The notes beneath the pieces were generated by a model. It was given only the letters and a program-made list of their open reading frames with translations, ran no database searches and was not told the DNA's origin. From Salinisphaera sp963835375 (GTDB lineage Bacteria; Pseudomonadota; Gammaproteobacteria; Nevskiales; Salinisphaeraceae), in assembly GCA_963835375.1 (NCBI GenBank), contig CAWIGB010000015.1, forward strand, positions 222,095 through 286,094: a stretch of DNA of 64,000 bases. Reading direction: 5' to 3'. Position 1 is the first letter of the stretch; the number at the start of each line of letters is the position of its first letter. Both the position numbers and the translations under genes were made by a program. Of the stretch, positions 35,713-44,638 are shown piece after piece.

Positions 35713-36557
35713 GCGATCCGGTGACCACTGAGGATCGCGCGCTGGAATTGTTCGTGCATGCGTTGAACGTCTGTCACGGCTACGACTTTTCCGGCTATGC
35801 GCGCGCGTCGCTCAAGCGCCGCGCCGAGCAGCTCGCGGCCGATCTCGGCGAACCCGGAATCGGACATCTCATTCCGCGGTTGATCTACGACCCGTCGGTG
35901 CTTGGCCAGGTCATCGCGCGGCTCTCGGTACCGGTTTCCGAGATGTTTCGCGATCCGGAGGTATTCGCCGTGCTGCGCGAGCAGGTCCTGCCCGTGCTGT
36001 CGTCGTATCCGCGGGTCAACATCTGGCAGGCCGGCTGCGCCCAGGGCGAGGAGGTCTATTCGACGGCGATTCTGGCCGAGGAGGCGGGGTTGCTGCCGCG
36101 CTGCCGCTTCTATGCCACCGATATCAACGATCAGGCTCTGGCGCGCGCCTCGGAGGGAATCTTTGCGGCGCGCCGCATCGAGGAGTTCGCGGCCAATTAC
36201 GAAGGCGCCGGCGGTCAGTTCGATTTCGCGGATTATTATCGGAGCCGATATGATCTGATGCGCATGCGGCGAACGCTGCGCGACCGGGTGGTCTTCGCCC
36301 ACCACAATCTCGTCACCGACGGCGTGTTCGCCGAAACGCATCTGATCATGTGCCGCAATGTCCTGATCTATTTCTCGCAGGCGCTCAAGGAGCGTGTGCT
36401 GCAACTGTTTGCCGACAGTCTCGTGCGTGGCGGGTATCTGGTGCTCGGCACCCGGGAAACGCTGCAGTTTTCGTCACTCGCAAACCGTTTCGAGGCGGTG
36501 AGCGACAGGCATCGCATCTACCGGCTCAAGCGTGCCCGGCCGGCGCATGATGTCTGA
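35709..36557 (+). CDS. CheR-type protein glutamate methyltransferase
   Basis: The GTG at 35709 overlaps the upstream stop (GTGA). The 282-aa protein has the CheR N-terminal helical domain (CHGYDFSGYARASLKRR), then a SAM-binding fold with NIWQAGCAQGEEVYS, FYATDINDQALARA, and MCRNVLIYF near the end. CheR methylates glutamates on chemoreceptors; in hybrid operons without receptor genes it is often linked to a sensor kinase and a cyclase. No CheB or receptor gene is present in the window, so the target is unknown. Confidence 0.92.
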   Translation: MSDPVTTEDRALELFVHALNVCHGYDFSGYARASLKRRAEQLAADLGEPGIGHLIPRLIYDPSVLGQVIARLSVPVSEMFRDPEVFAVLREQVLPVLSSYPRVNIWQAGCAQGEEVYSTAILAEEAGLLPRCRFYATDINDQALARASEGIFAARRIEEFAANYEGAGGQFDFADYYRSRYDLMRMRRTLRDRVVFAHHNLVTDGVFAETHLIMCRNVLIYFSQALKERVLQLFADSLVRGGYLVLGTRETLQFSSLANRFEAVSDRHRIYRLKRARPAHDV

Positions 36558-36667
36558 GTCGTCGATTTGTCCGATCCGCTGCGCGGGTCCGAGCGGCCGC
36601 GATGTGTCCACCGGGCCGGCTTGTGCGCCGGTGACCGTTGCACGACCTCTCGGGAGGAGGAGCGCGC

Positions 36668-37735
36668 ATGTCTGATCCTCAAAACAACGATCACGACCTT
36701 TCCAAGGTGCTGGTGGTCGATGATCTCTATGCCAATCGCGTGGCGCTGCGGCGCGTGCTCAAACATCTCGAGGTGGACGTGATCGAAGCCGGCAACGGCA
36801 ACGATGCGCTCGCTGCCTGCCTGGAGCATGAATTTGCGTTGATCCTGCTCGATGTGCAGATGCCGGACATGGACGGCATGGAAGTCGCGGAGCTGCTCAA
36901 CGGCGAGGAATCGACGCGCGACACGGCGGTGATTTTCGTCACGGCCGACTCCAGCGACGACATGGATCGACTCAAGGGCTATCGCCTGGGGGCGGTGGAT
37001 TACATCACCAAGCCGATCGACGAGCGGCTGCTCCAGGCCAAGGTCGGCAATTTCGTGGAACTCTACGACAGCCGTCGGGCCCTGCGTCGCGCGCGCGACG
37101 AGCTCAACGCGGTGAACAATCAGCTGCGCGGCGAGATCGATATCCGGCGTCGGGCCGAAGCACGAGCCCAGCATCTGGCCACCCACGATGCACTGACCGG
37201 CCTGCCCAATCGGCTGTTGTTCGTCGATCGTCTGGGCAGCATGACCAAGCGTGCGCGGCGCCGGTCCGGGCGTTTCGCGATCGGCTACATGGATCTCGAC
37301 GGGTTCAAGGCGGTCAACGATGCCTACGGTCATCGTGCCGGCGACGTGGTGCTCGAACATGTGGCACGCCGGCTCGAACAGACGCTGCAGGATGTCGGCA
37401 CGGCCGCGCGCTTCGGCGGTGACGAGTTCGCCATGCTGATCGAGGACATCGAATCGGAGCAGTCATGCCTGGCACGCTGTCAGGAGGTGCTGGATGCCCT
37501 GTCGGCGCCGATCCCGGTGCCCACTTCCACGGGCGAGATCGATGTCGCGATCAGTGCAAGCCTCGGCATCGCCTTCTACCCCGAGCACGGGGACGACGTC
37601 GATGAACTCATGCACAACGCCGATTCCGCCTTGTATCGCGTCAAATACGAGGGCAAGGCCAGCGTGCGCCTGTTCCAGATGCGGGATGAGGTCCGACCGA
37701 TGCCGGCAGAACGGGTGGATCGGCTGGCGCGATGA
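36668..37735 (+). CDS. response regulator diguanylate cyclase (REC-GGDEF)
   Basis: The ATG at 36668 is preceded by a very strong GGAGGAGG seven bases upstream. The 355-aa protein has an N-terminal receiver with the phospho-Asp in LILLDVQMPDMDGME, a coiled linker, and a GGDEF domain opening with HDALTGLPNRLLFVDRL. The active-site loop is intact (RFGGDEFAML, GGDEF at 250-254), so it should make c-di-GMP when phosphorylated. The RxxD inhibitory site expected five residues upstream is not seen (TLQD there), so product feedback may be lacking. It is probably the output of the upstream kinase. Confidence 0.93.
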   Translation: MSDPQNNDHDLSKVLVVDDLYANRVALRRVLKHLEVDVIEAGNGNDALAACLEHEFALILLDVQMPDMDGMEVAELLNGEESTRDTAVIFVTADSSDDMDRLKGYRLGAVDYITKPIDERLLQAKVGNFVELYDSRRALRRARDELNAVNNQLRGEIDIRRRAEARAQHLATHDALTGLPNRLLFVDRLGSMTKRARRRSGRFAIGYMDLDGFKAVNDAYGHRAGDVVLEHVARRLEQTLQDVGTAARFGGDEFAMLIEDIESEQSCLARCQEVLDALSAPIPVPTSTGEIDVAISASLGIAFYPEHGDDVDELMHNADSALYRVKYEGKASVRLFQMRDEVRPMPAERVDRLAR

Positions 37736-37750
37736 TCGGGCGGTGAGCCG

Positions 37751-38044
37751 TCAGCCGGCAGCGTCATCCTCGGGTCGAGCGAAGGCCTCGATGCGCTCGT
37801 CCGGTGCCTGGCCGACCAGCTGATCGACCCGCAGCTCGGCGCTCTTGAGCATGGTCTGGCACTGACGGGCCAGGGTGACGCCGCGCTCGAACTTGGCCAG
37901 GGCCTGTTCGAGGCTGATATCACCGGCCTCGAGCGATTCGACCAGCGACTCGAGTTCGGCGACCGAGCTTTCGAAAGCGGCCAGCGGCGGGGCGTCCGTG
38001 TCGGCCTCGGTCTTCGCGGCGGGTTCGGATTTGGCTTTGCTCAT
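37751..38044 (-). CDS. xseB: exodeoxyribonuclease VII small subunit
   Basis: The 97-aa protein carries the XseB core FESSVAELESLVESLEAGDI followed by SLEQALAKFERGVTLARQCQ. It forms the nuclease with XseA, which is not encoded in the window. The start ATG at 38044 was chosen because the family core begins about 20 residues in; the much longer open frame on this strand is an antisense shadow of parE. It converges on the cyclase gene with 15 bp between. In many gammaproteobacteria xseB precedes ispA and dxs, but here it stands alone. Confidence 0.92.
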   Translation of the reverse strand: MSKAKSEPAAKTEADTDAPPLAAFESSVAELESLVESLEAGDISLEQALAKFERGVTLARQCQTMLKSAELRVDQLVGQAPDERIEAFARPEDDAAG

Positions 38045-38359
38045 TTCAAGTAGTGTCCGGCGGTTGCGCGGGAAGTGTAACCCCGACGGCGGGTTCGCGG
38101 CCCGTTGCTTTTTGATGCCGGACCGCGCCGGCCCGGACCAGGCGCCGCGAATCCGGCAGGCATCGTCCGTACCGGCCGGCGACAACGCCGGAGGCGCCCG
38201 CGGCCCGGGCCGGCGCTCTTCCGGCTTGCCGTGATCGCCCCAGCAGAGCGGCCCCGGGCGAAACGGCGACATGCCCTCGGGGCGCTCATCTTGCCACGGT
38301 CGGGCCAAACGCTTAACGTGCCGGCCGGTACGATTATTCGTTTTTTCACGAGGGCGTGG
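38045..38359. other. 315-bp divergent intergenic region before parE
   Basis: The region separates xseB and parE and must contain their promoters. It is GC-rich, with several short self-complementary stretches, and a T-rich segment immediately upstream of parE (38335-38347). The parE frame is open upstream but has no ribosome-binding site or conserved sequence there. No RNA gene or repeat was recognised. Confidence 0.5.
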
Positions 38360-40270
38360 ATGGCCAGTCAATACGATGCCGCCGATATCGAGGTCCTGAC
38401 GGGGCTCGACCCGGTCCGCAAGCGGCCCGGCATGTATACCGATACCGCGCGGCCGAATCATCTGGCCCAGGAAGTGATCGACAACAGCGTGGACGAGGCT
38501 CTGGCCGGCCACGCCAAGGCGATCGACGTCACCCTGCATGCCGATGGCAGCCTGTCGGTGGTCGACGACGGCCGCGGCATGCCGGTCGACACGCACAGCC
38601 AGCATGGCGTATCCGGGGTGGAGCTCATCCTCACGCGGCTGCACGCGGGCGGCAAGTTCTCGAACAAGCAGTATCAGTTCTCCGGCGGCCTGCACGGCGT
38701 GGGCGTGTCGGTGGTCAATGCCTTGTCCACCGAACTGATCGTCCAGGTCTGGCGCGGCGGCACGCATTACGAGATGCGCTTCGCCGGCGGCTACAAGACC
38801 CAGGACCTGACCGAGATCGGCAGCTGTGCGAAGAACAAGACCGGCACGATGCTCAAGTTCTCGCCGGACGAGAGTTATTTCGACAGCCCGCGCTTCGCCA
38901 CCGGGCGCCTCAAGCATCTGCTGCGCGCCAAGGCGGTGCTGTGCCCGAACCTGCGCGTACGCTTCGTCGATGAGGCGGCCGAGGAAGATATCGTCTGGCA
39001 GTATGCCGACGGTCTGGCGGATTACATGGCCGATGCGCTCGAGGGCGTGGAGACGATCATCGCGCCGGCCTTCACCGGCGGCGAGAACGCCGGCGGCCAG
39101 GCGGTCGACTGGGCGCTGACGTGGGTTGCCCCCGAGCAACCGGGCGTGGACGGCGTGGCCGAGTCCTACGTCAACCTGATCCCGACTGCGGCGGGCGGTA
39201 CGCACGTGAACGGCCTGCGGTCGGGGTTGACCGAGGCCGTGCGCGAGTTCTGTGAATTCCGCAATCTGCTGCCCCGAGGGGTGAAGATCGCGCCGGAGGA
39301 TGTTTGGTCCGGCTGTACCTATGTGCTGTCGGTCAAGATGAACGAGCCGCAGTTCTCGGGCCAGACCAAGGAGCGACTGTCCTCGCGCGATATCAGCGGA
39401 TTCGTCTCGGGTGCGGTCAAGGATGCGTTCTCGCTTTGGCTTAACCGGCACGCCGAAACCGGCGAAACACTGGCCCAGCAGATCATCGGCAATGCCCAGG
39501 CCCGCGCGCGCTCGGCCAAGAAGGTCAAGCGCAAGAAGGTCACCCAGGGCCCGGCGCTGCCCGGCAAGCTCACCGACTGCGTGACCGATGACCCGGCACG
39601 ATCCGAGTTGTTTCTGGTCGAGGGTGATTCGGCCGGCGGCTCGGCCAAGCAGGCGCGCGATCGGAATTTTCAGGCGGTGATGCCGCTGCGCGGCAAGATC
39701 CTCAATTCCTGGGAGGTCGAGGCGGCCGACATCATGGCCTCGAACGAGATCCATGATATTTCAGTGGCACTCGGCCTCGATCCGGGGTCGGCCGATCTCA
39801 CCCGGCTGCGCTACAACAAGATATGCATCCTGGCCGATGCCGATTCCGACGGCCTGCATATCGCGACCTTGCTGTGCGCACTGTTCGTGAAGCACTTCCG
39901 GCCGCTGGTCGCGCACGGCCACGTATTCGTCGCCATGCCGCCGCTGTTTCGTATCGACGCCGGCAAGGAGGTGTTCTATGCGCTGGATCGAGACGAACGC
40001 GACGCCATCTTCAAGCGTCTGGAAAACGAGAAGAAACAACGCAAGATCAGCGTCACGCGCTTCAAGGGGCTTGGCGAGATGAGCGCCTTGCAGCTGCGCG
40101 AGACCACCATGGCGCCGGATACCCGCCGCCTGGTCCAGCTCGGCATCGAGCCGTCGGACGAGGCGAGTGCCAGCGTCGATGAGTTGCTGGACATGCTGCT
40201 GGCCAAGAAACGCGCCGCCGATCGACGTGATTGGCTGGAAGCCCGCGGCCACGAAGCCGAAGTCGATTAA
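38360..40270 (+). CDS. parE: DNA topoisomerase IV subunit B
   Basis: ParE supplies the ATPase and TOPRIM parts of topoisomerase IV, which decatenates daughter chromosomes. The ATG at 38360, with GAGGG upstream, gives 636 aa, the usual length. Motifs: TGLDPVRKRPGMYT, IDNSVDEALAG and VDDGRGMPVDTH in the GHKL ATPase; SGGLHGVGVSVVNAL; then the TOPRIM site LVEGDSAGGSAKQARDR with ILADADSDGLHI. parC follows by 17 bp, an operon arrangement. Confidence 0.97.
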   Translation: MASQYDAADIEVLTGLDPVRKRPGMYTDTARPNHLAQEVIDNSVDEALAGHAKAIDVTLHADGSLSVVDDGRGMPVDTHSQHGVSGVELILTRLHAGGKFSNKQYQFSGGLHGVGVSVVNALSTELIVQVWRGGTHYEMRFAGGYKTQDLTEIGSCAKNKTGTMLKFSPDESYFDSPRFATGRLKHLLRAKAVLCPNLRVRFVDEAAEEDIVWQYADGLADYMADALEGVETIIAPAFTGGENAGGQAVDWALTWVAPEQPGVDGVAESYVNLIPTAAGGTHVNGLRSGLTEAVREFCEFRNLLPRGVKIAPEDVWSGCTYVLSVKMNEPQFSGQTKERLSSRDISGFVSGAVKDAFSLWLNRHAETGETLAQQIIGNAQARARSAKKVKRKKVTQGPALPGKLTDCVTDDPARSELFLVEGDSAGGSAKQARDRNFQAVMPLRGKILNSWEVEAADIMASNEIHDISVALGLDPGSADLTRLRYNKICILADADSDGLHIATLLCALFVKHFRPLVAHGHVFVAMPPLFRIDAGKEVFYALDRDERDAIFKRLENEKKQRKISVTRFKGLGEMSALQLRETTMAPDTRRLVQLGIEPSDEASASVDELLDMLLAKKRAADRRDWLEARGHEAEVD

Positions 40271-40287
40271 TTCAGGAATCCGCATAG

Positions 40288-42510
40288 ATGGCGAGCACCT
40301 TCGAACACGATAGCGAGCGCCTGCCGCTCAACGCTTTTGCCGAAAAGGCGTATCTCGACTATGCGATGTACGTCATCCTCGACCGGGCATTGCCCCATGT
40401 CGGCGACGGGCTCAAGCCGGTTCAGCGGCGCATTGTGTATGCCATGAGCGAGCTGGGCCTGTCGGCCGCGTCCAAGCCGAAGAAGGCGGCGCGCACGGTC
40501 GGCGACGTGATCGGCAAGTTTCATCCGCACGGCGACTCGGCCTGCTACGAGGCCATGGTGATCATGGCGCAGCCGTTCACCTACCGGTATCCGCTGGTCG
40601 ACGGGCAGGGTAACTGGGGCACGGCGGACGACCCCAAATCGTTCGCGGCCATGCGCTATACCGAATCGCGCCTGACCGCCTACGCCGCCACGCTGCTGTC
40701 CGAACTGGGGCAGGGTACGGTCGACTGGCAGCCGAACTTCGATGGCACGCTGGACGAGCCGGAAACGCTGCCGGCACGGCTGCCGAACGTGTTGCTTAAC
40801 GGCGGTACCGGGATTGCGGTGGGCATGGCCACCGATATTCCGCCGCATAATATCCGCGAAGTGGCCGCGGCCACGATCCATCTGCTGAACGAACCGGACG
40901 CCGATCTCGATGCGCTGATGACGCACCTGCCGGCGCCGGATTTTCCGACCGGTGCCGAGATCATCACGCCGGCGGCCGAGATCCGGCAGATGTATGCCAC
41001 CGGCAACGGCCAGGTCCGCGTACGCGCGACCTACACGATCGAGGCCGGCGAAGTCGTGATCAACGAGCTGCCGTACCAGACCTCGGGCGCCAAGGTGCTG
41101 GAGCAGATCGCGGGCCAGATGACAGCCAAGAAGCTGCCGATGGTGTCGGATCTGCGCGACGAATCCGATCACGAAAACCCGACCCGGCTGGTGATCGTGC
41201 CACGCAGCAATCGCGTGGATATCGAGGCGATGATGGCGCATCTGTTCGCCACCACCGGGCTCGAAAAGAACATACGCGTGAATCTCAACGTGATCGGGCT
41301 GGACGGCGCGCCGCGGGTCAAGAACCTGCGCGATCTGTTGTCGGAATGGCTGACTTACCGGACGAATACGGTCACGCGGCGGCTCGAGCATCGGCTCGAT
41401 GCGGTCACCGATCGGCTGCATATCCTCGAAGGCCTGCTGGTCGCGTATCTGAACATCGATGAGGTCATCCACATCATCCGGACCGAGGATGAGCCGAAGC
41501 CGGTGATGATGGATCGCTTCTCGATCACCGATGTGCAGGCCGACGCGATCCTCAATCTGCGCCTGCGGCACTTGATGAAGCTGGAGGAGTTCAAGATCCG
41601 CGGCGAGCAGGAGGAGCTGGAGGCCGAGCGCGCCGATCTGGAGGCTACCCTGGGTTCCAAAGCGAAGCTCAACCAGCTCATTTCGGACGAATTGACGGCC
41701 GATGCCGAGCAGTACGGCGACGATCGCCGCAGCGCGCTGGTCGAGCGCAATCAGGCCAGGGCGCTGTCCGAGGCTGATCTCGTGCCCAGCGAGAACATCA
41801 CGGTCGTGCTCTCCAGCGAAGGCTGGATCCGCTCGGCCAAGGGCCACGATGTCGACGCCATGGGCATGAATTATCGCACCGGCGATGAATATCTCGCCGA
41901 TGCGCCGGGCCGCTCGAACGATACGCTGATCGTGCTCGATTCGACCGGGCGCAGTTACAGCCTGTCTGCCCACAAACTGCCCTCGGCGCGCGGGCAGGGC
42001 GAGCCCCTGACCGGGTCCTTGTCGCCGGCCGATGGCGCGCGCTTCGTCGGTCTGGCGATCGGTGGCGAGGATCTGTGCTGCGTGCTGGCCTCGACGGCCG
42101 GCAATGGCTTCGCCACGCGGCTCGCCGACATGGCGAGCCGTCAGAAATCCGGCAAGGCCACGCTTGCCCCGGGCAAGAACGCGACAGCGCTCGCGCCCAC
42201 GACTGTGGCTGGCGATGACCCGGAAGTCTGCGTGGTGACTACAGCCGGGCAGCTGCTGTGCCTGTCGTTGGAGGAATTACCGCAGCTGGCCAAGGGCAAG
42301 GGCAACAAACTGATGGCGCTCAAGGCCGGCGAGGCCGTGATCGCGATCCAGGCGGTCTCGGGTGAGCAGACGCTGGTGATCCACAGCGGCAAGCGCCACA
42401 TGACGCTCAAGCCGGCCGAGCGCGATGCCTATCGTGGCCCGCGTGCCTCGCGCGGCAAGCGCCTTCCGCGCGGGTTCACACAGGTTCAGCGTCTGTCGCG
42501 CCAGGGCTGA
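40288..42510 (+). CDS. parC: DNA topoisomerase IV subunit A
   Basis: The 740-aa protein is the breakage-rejoining subunit of topoisomerase IV. The active-site Tyr124 is in AAMRYTESRLT. The quinolone-resistance region reads GKFHPHGDSACYEAM, the usual susceptible form with Ser84 and Glu88 (positions equivalent to Ser80 and Glu84 in E. coli). The C-terminal beta-pinwheel is marked by the GQLLCLSLEELPQL and KRHMTLKP segments. Translation starts at the ATG at 40288 and no frame problem is seen. Confidence 0.97.
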   Translation: MASTFEHDSERLPLNAFAEKAYLDYAMYVILDRALPHVGDGLKPVQRRIVYAMSELGLSAASKPKKAARTVGDVIGKFHPHGDSACYEAMVIMAQPFTYRYPLVDGQGNWGTADDPKSFAAMRYTESRLTAYAATLLSELGQGTVDWQPNFDGTLDEPETLPARLPNVLLNGGTGIAVGMATDIPPHNIREVAAATIHLLNEPDADLDALMTHLPAPDFPTGAEIITPAAEIRQMYATGNGQVRVRATYTIEAGEVVINELPYQTSGAKVLEQIAGQMTAKKLPMVSDLRDESDHENPTRLVIVPRSNRVDIEAMMAHLFATTGLEKNIRVNLNVIGLDGAPRVKNLRDLLSEWLTYRTNTVTRRLEHRLDAVTDRLHILEGLLVAYLNIDEVIHIIRTEDEPKPVMMDRFSITDVQADAILNLRLRHLMKLEEFKIRGEQEELEAERADLEATLGSKAKLNQLISDELTADAEQYGDDRRSALVERNQARALSEADLVPSENITVVLSSEGWIRSAKGHDVDAMGMNYRTGDEYLADAPGRSNDTLIVLDSTGRSYSLSAHKLPSARGQGEPLTGSLSPADGARFVGLAIGGEDLCCVLASTAGNGFATRLADMASRQKSGKATLAPGKNATALAPTTVAGDDPEVCVVTTAGQLLCLSLEELPQLAKGKGNKLMALKAGEAVIAIQAVSGEQTLVIHSGKRHMTLKPAERDAYRGPRASRGKRLPRGFTQVQRLSRQG

Positions 42511-42530
42511 CGACAGCGCTCAGATCAGGC

Positions 42531-42562
42531 CTTTCCGTTCGCCCGGGCGGCGAACGGAAGGG
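42531..42562. terminator. hairpin between convergent parC and FimX-like gene
   Basis: TTCCGTTCGCC (42533-42543) pairs perfectly with GGCGAACGGAA (42549-42559) around CGGGC, and the stem can extend outward through a G-U pair to 42530/42562. It lies 20 bases after the parC stop and 20 bases before the stop of the convergent gene, so a shared terminator is likely although no U-run is present. Confidence 0.7.
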
Positions 42563-42582
42563 CATCGAGCCAGAGGCCGCGA

Positions 42583-44638
42583 TCAGCCGATGGTTTCGCC
42601 GTGCTGCAGCGCGGCGGTATCGGGCTCCTGAATGAAGTGGCCCTGGACGTAGTTCACGCCGGCCTGCCACAGGCGCGCCATGCTGGCCGCGTCCTCGATG
42701 TGCTCGGCGATGAGCGGCACCCCATGCTCGCGGGCGAAATCGACAACGCGCTGCAGGCGCGCATCCTCGCTATTCTGTTCCGCCAGCTGGCGCGCAAACG
42801 CGGGCGCCAGCTTGATGAACGACAGCGTGAGGTTCTCGAGCATCGCCGCATGGCTGCTCGACTCGCCGAAATGGGTGAGGGCGAAGCGATAACCCTGGCG
42901 ATCGAGCTCGGCTGCCAGCCGACGCGTTGCGGCCACATGCGAACGGGCATCGGATTCACGCACGCAGAATATGATCTGCTGGGGATCGATGCCGGCCATG
43001 GCCTCGTCCTCGGTCAGCCATTGGGTGAAGGTTTGCGTGTTCTCAAGCGTTGCACCCGACAGTTTGACGAACATCGCGAGGTCGACGTCGCGTGCGGCCT
43101 GCTCGGCAATCACCCCGGCGGCGCGTCGGACGACCCAGCGATCGATCTCGGGCATCAGCCCGGCCTGTTCGGCCACCGGCAGGAAGTTACCCGGCATGAC
43201 CATGCCGTTGTGATCGTCGACGTAGCGCAGCAATACGTCGTAATAGCGACGATGGTCTCCAGCCAGGCTGGTCACGGTCTGGAATGCCAGCCGGAAACGG
43301 TCGGTTGCCAGCGCCTGTTCAAGACGCGCCTGCCAGGCATCGGAGCCGGCCTGGGCATCGGCCAGGGGGTCGCCCTCGCATTCACGGAAGGCATCGCCGC
43401 CGTTGCTGCGCAGGCGGTAGCCCGTATCAACCAACTGCTGCAGACGGCGATCGTTGGCGGTGGATTCGGCGCCCAACATGATGGCCGACACGCTGGCGGT
43501 GACGTGGACCGAGCGTTGATGATTACCGAATTCGGTGTCGCCGATGGCACGGACCAGGGCCTCGGCCGTCGCAGAGACGGCGGCCGGCGCGCCGCGCTCG
43601 ATCGACAGCACATACTCGCCCACGGCGAACCGGAAGCATCGATCGGTATCGCCCAGATTGTCGATGAGGAACAGGCTGATTTCCTCGAGCAGCTCGTCGG
43701 TGCTGGCCAGTCCGAATTGCTGTTGCAAGGCGGGCACGCCGTCGATTGCCACGAACACCAGCCCGCGCAGGCGGCCGGTATCGGACCAGCGGCTGATGCT
43801 GGCCAGATGACGATGCAGCGCCATGCGCGCGTCCGAGATCGGGCTGGCGCCCAGGATGGGTACGCTGGTGGCCTCGATCGGCGCCAGCGACAGCCACTGG
43901 CTGCGGTCGGCCCCGGTATACAGATGCGCGGACAGCGGATGCGTGGCGCCGGCGCTGGCTCGACGCAGTATCACGCCGCGGCCCGCCGGCCGATGTGGAT
44001 CGTCCAGTCTGGTCTGCGCGGCGGCCAGACGCGCCGCATCGCTCTTGGAAAGCCAGCTGCCGAGGGCCTGGCCGTTGATGGCCGCCGCGGACTCGGCGCC
44101 GATCAGGTCGGCAAAATACGCCGTCGCACCGCTCAGCGTGCCGCCGTCGAGCCGGGCCCGAGCACTCTCGCTCTGTTGTTCGAGTTCCACGAGGTGGCGC
44201 CGATCGATAGCCAGATCGAGCGCCCGCAACAGGCGGGCATCGATGAGATCGGCATCCTCGTCGATATCGATGCGCTGGCATACGCCGGCCCGGACACAGG
44301 CGCCGCGCGGCGGCAGACGTATTTCGGCCCCCACCACAACGACCGGGATGCCGCCGGCCTTTTCCATGCGCTGGATCAGCGTCGCGGTATCGAAGCGATC
44401 GCCTTCGCGGCATACCAGCGCCAGCAGGGCGGCCGGCGGATGCGCATTGCTCGCCGCCGCGTCGAACTCGTCGAACACCTGGACGGCCCAGTCCTGCGGC
44501 GCAAGCGCCTACGAGCCGGGCGGCCAGTCGTCGGCTCGTGGCGTCGTCACCCCCGATCACGGCTGCCAGCGCATTGGCGTTGGCGCTGTCGTTGCTCGCG
44601 TTCGATTGATGTGGATTTCTTATGTCGGCGATGGCCAT
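42583..44638 (-). CDS. FimX-like c-di-GMP effector with degenerate GGDEF and EAL domains (frameshifted near 44505)
   Basis: The ATG at 44638 begins MAIADIRNPHQSNAS, and after about 44 codons a +1 shift near 44500-44508 leads into QDWAVQVFDEFDAAASNA and the rest; joined length is about 684 aa, like Pseudomonas FimX. The order is a pseudo-receiver (to about 120), a PAS-like part, a GGDEF domain degraded to FRFAVGEYVLSIERG, and an EAL domain where EAL reads DVL (YYDVLLRYVDDHNGMVMPG). Both catalytic motifs are lost, as in FimX, which binds c-di-GMP and controls type IV pilus assembly. It directly follows epmB without a gap. FimX identity is an inference; other degenerate EAL proteins are possible. 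Confidence 0.83.

Noticed and set aside
37751..39754. 667-codon minus frame opposite parE
   Set aside because: Only the first 97 codons at the XseB end have family sequence; the rest is antisense to parE.
40267..41973. 568-codon minus frame opposite parC
   Set aside because: Antisense shadow of parC with no recognisable domain.
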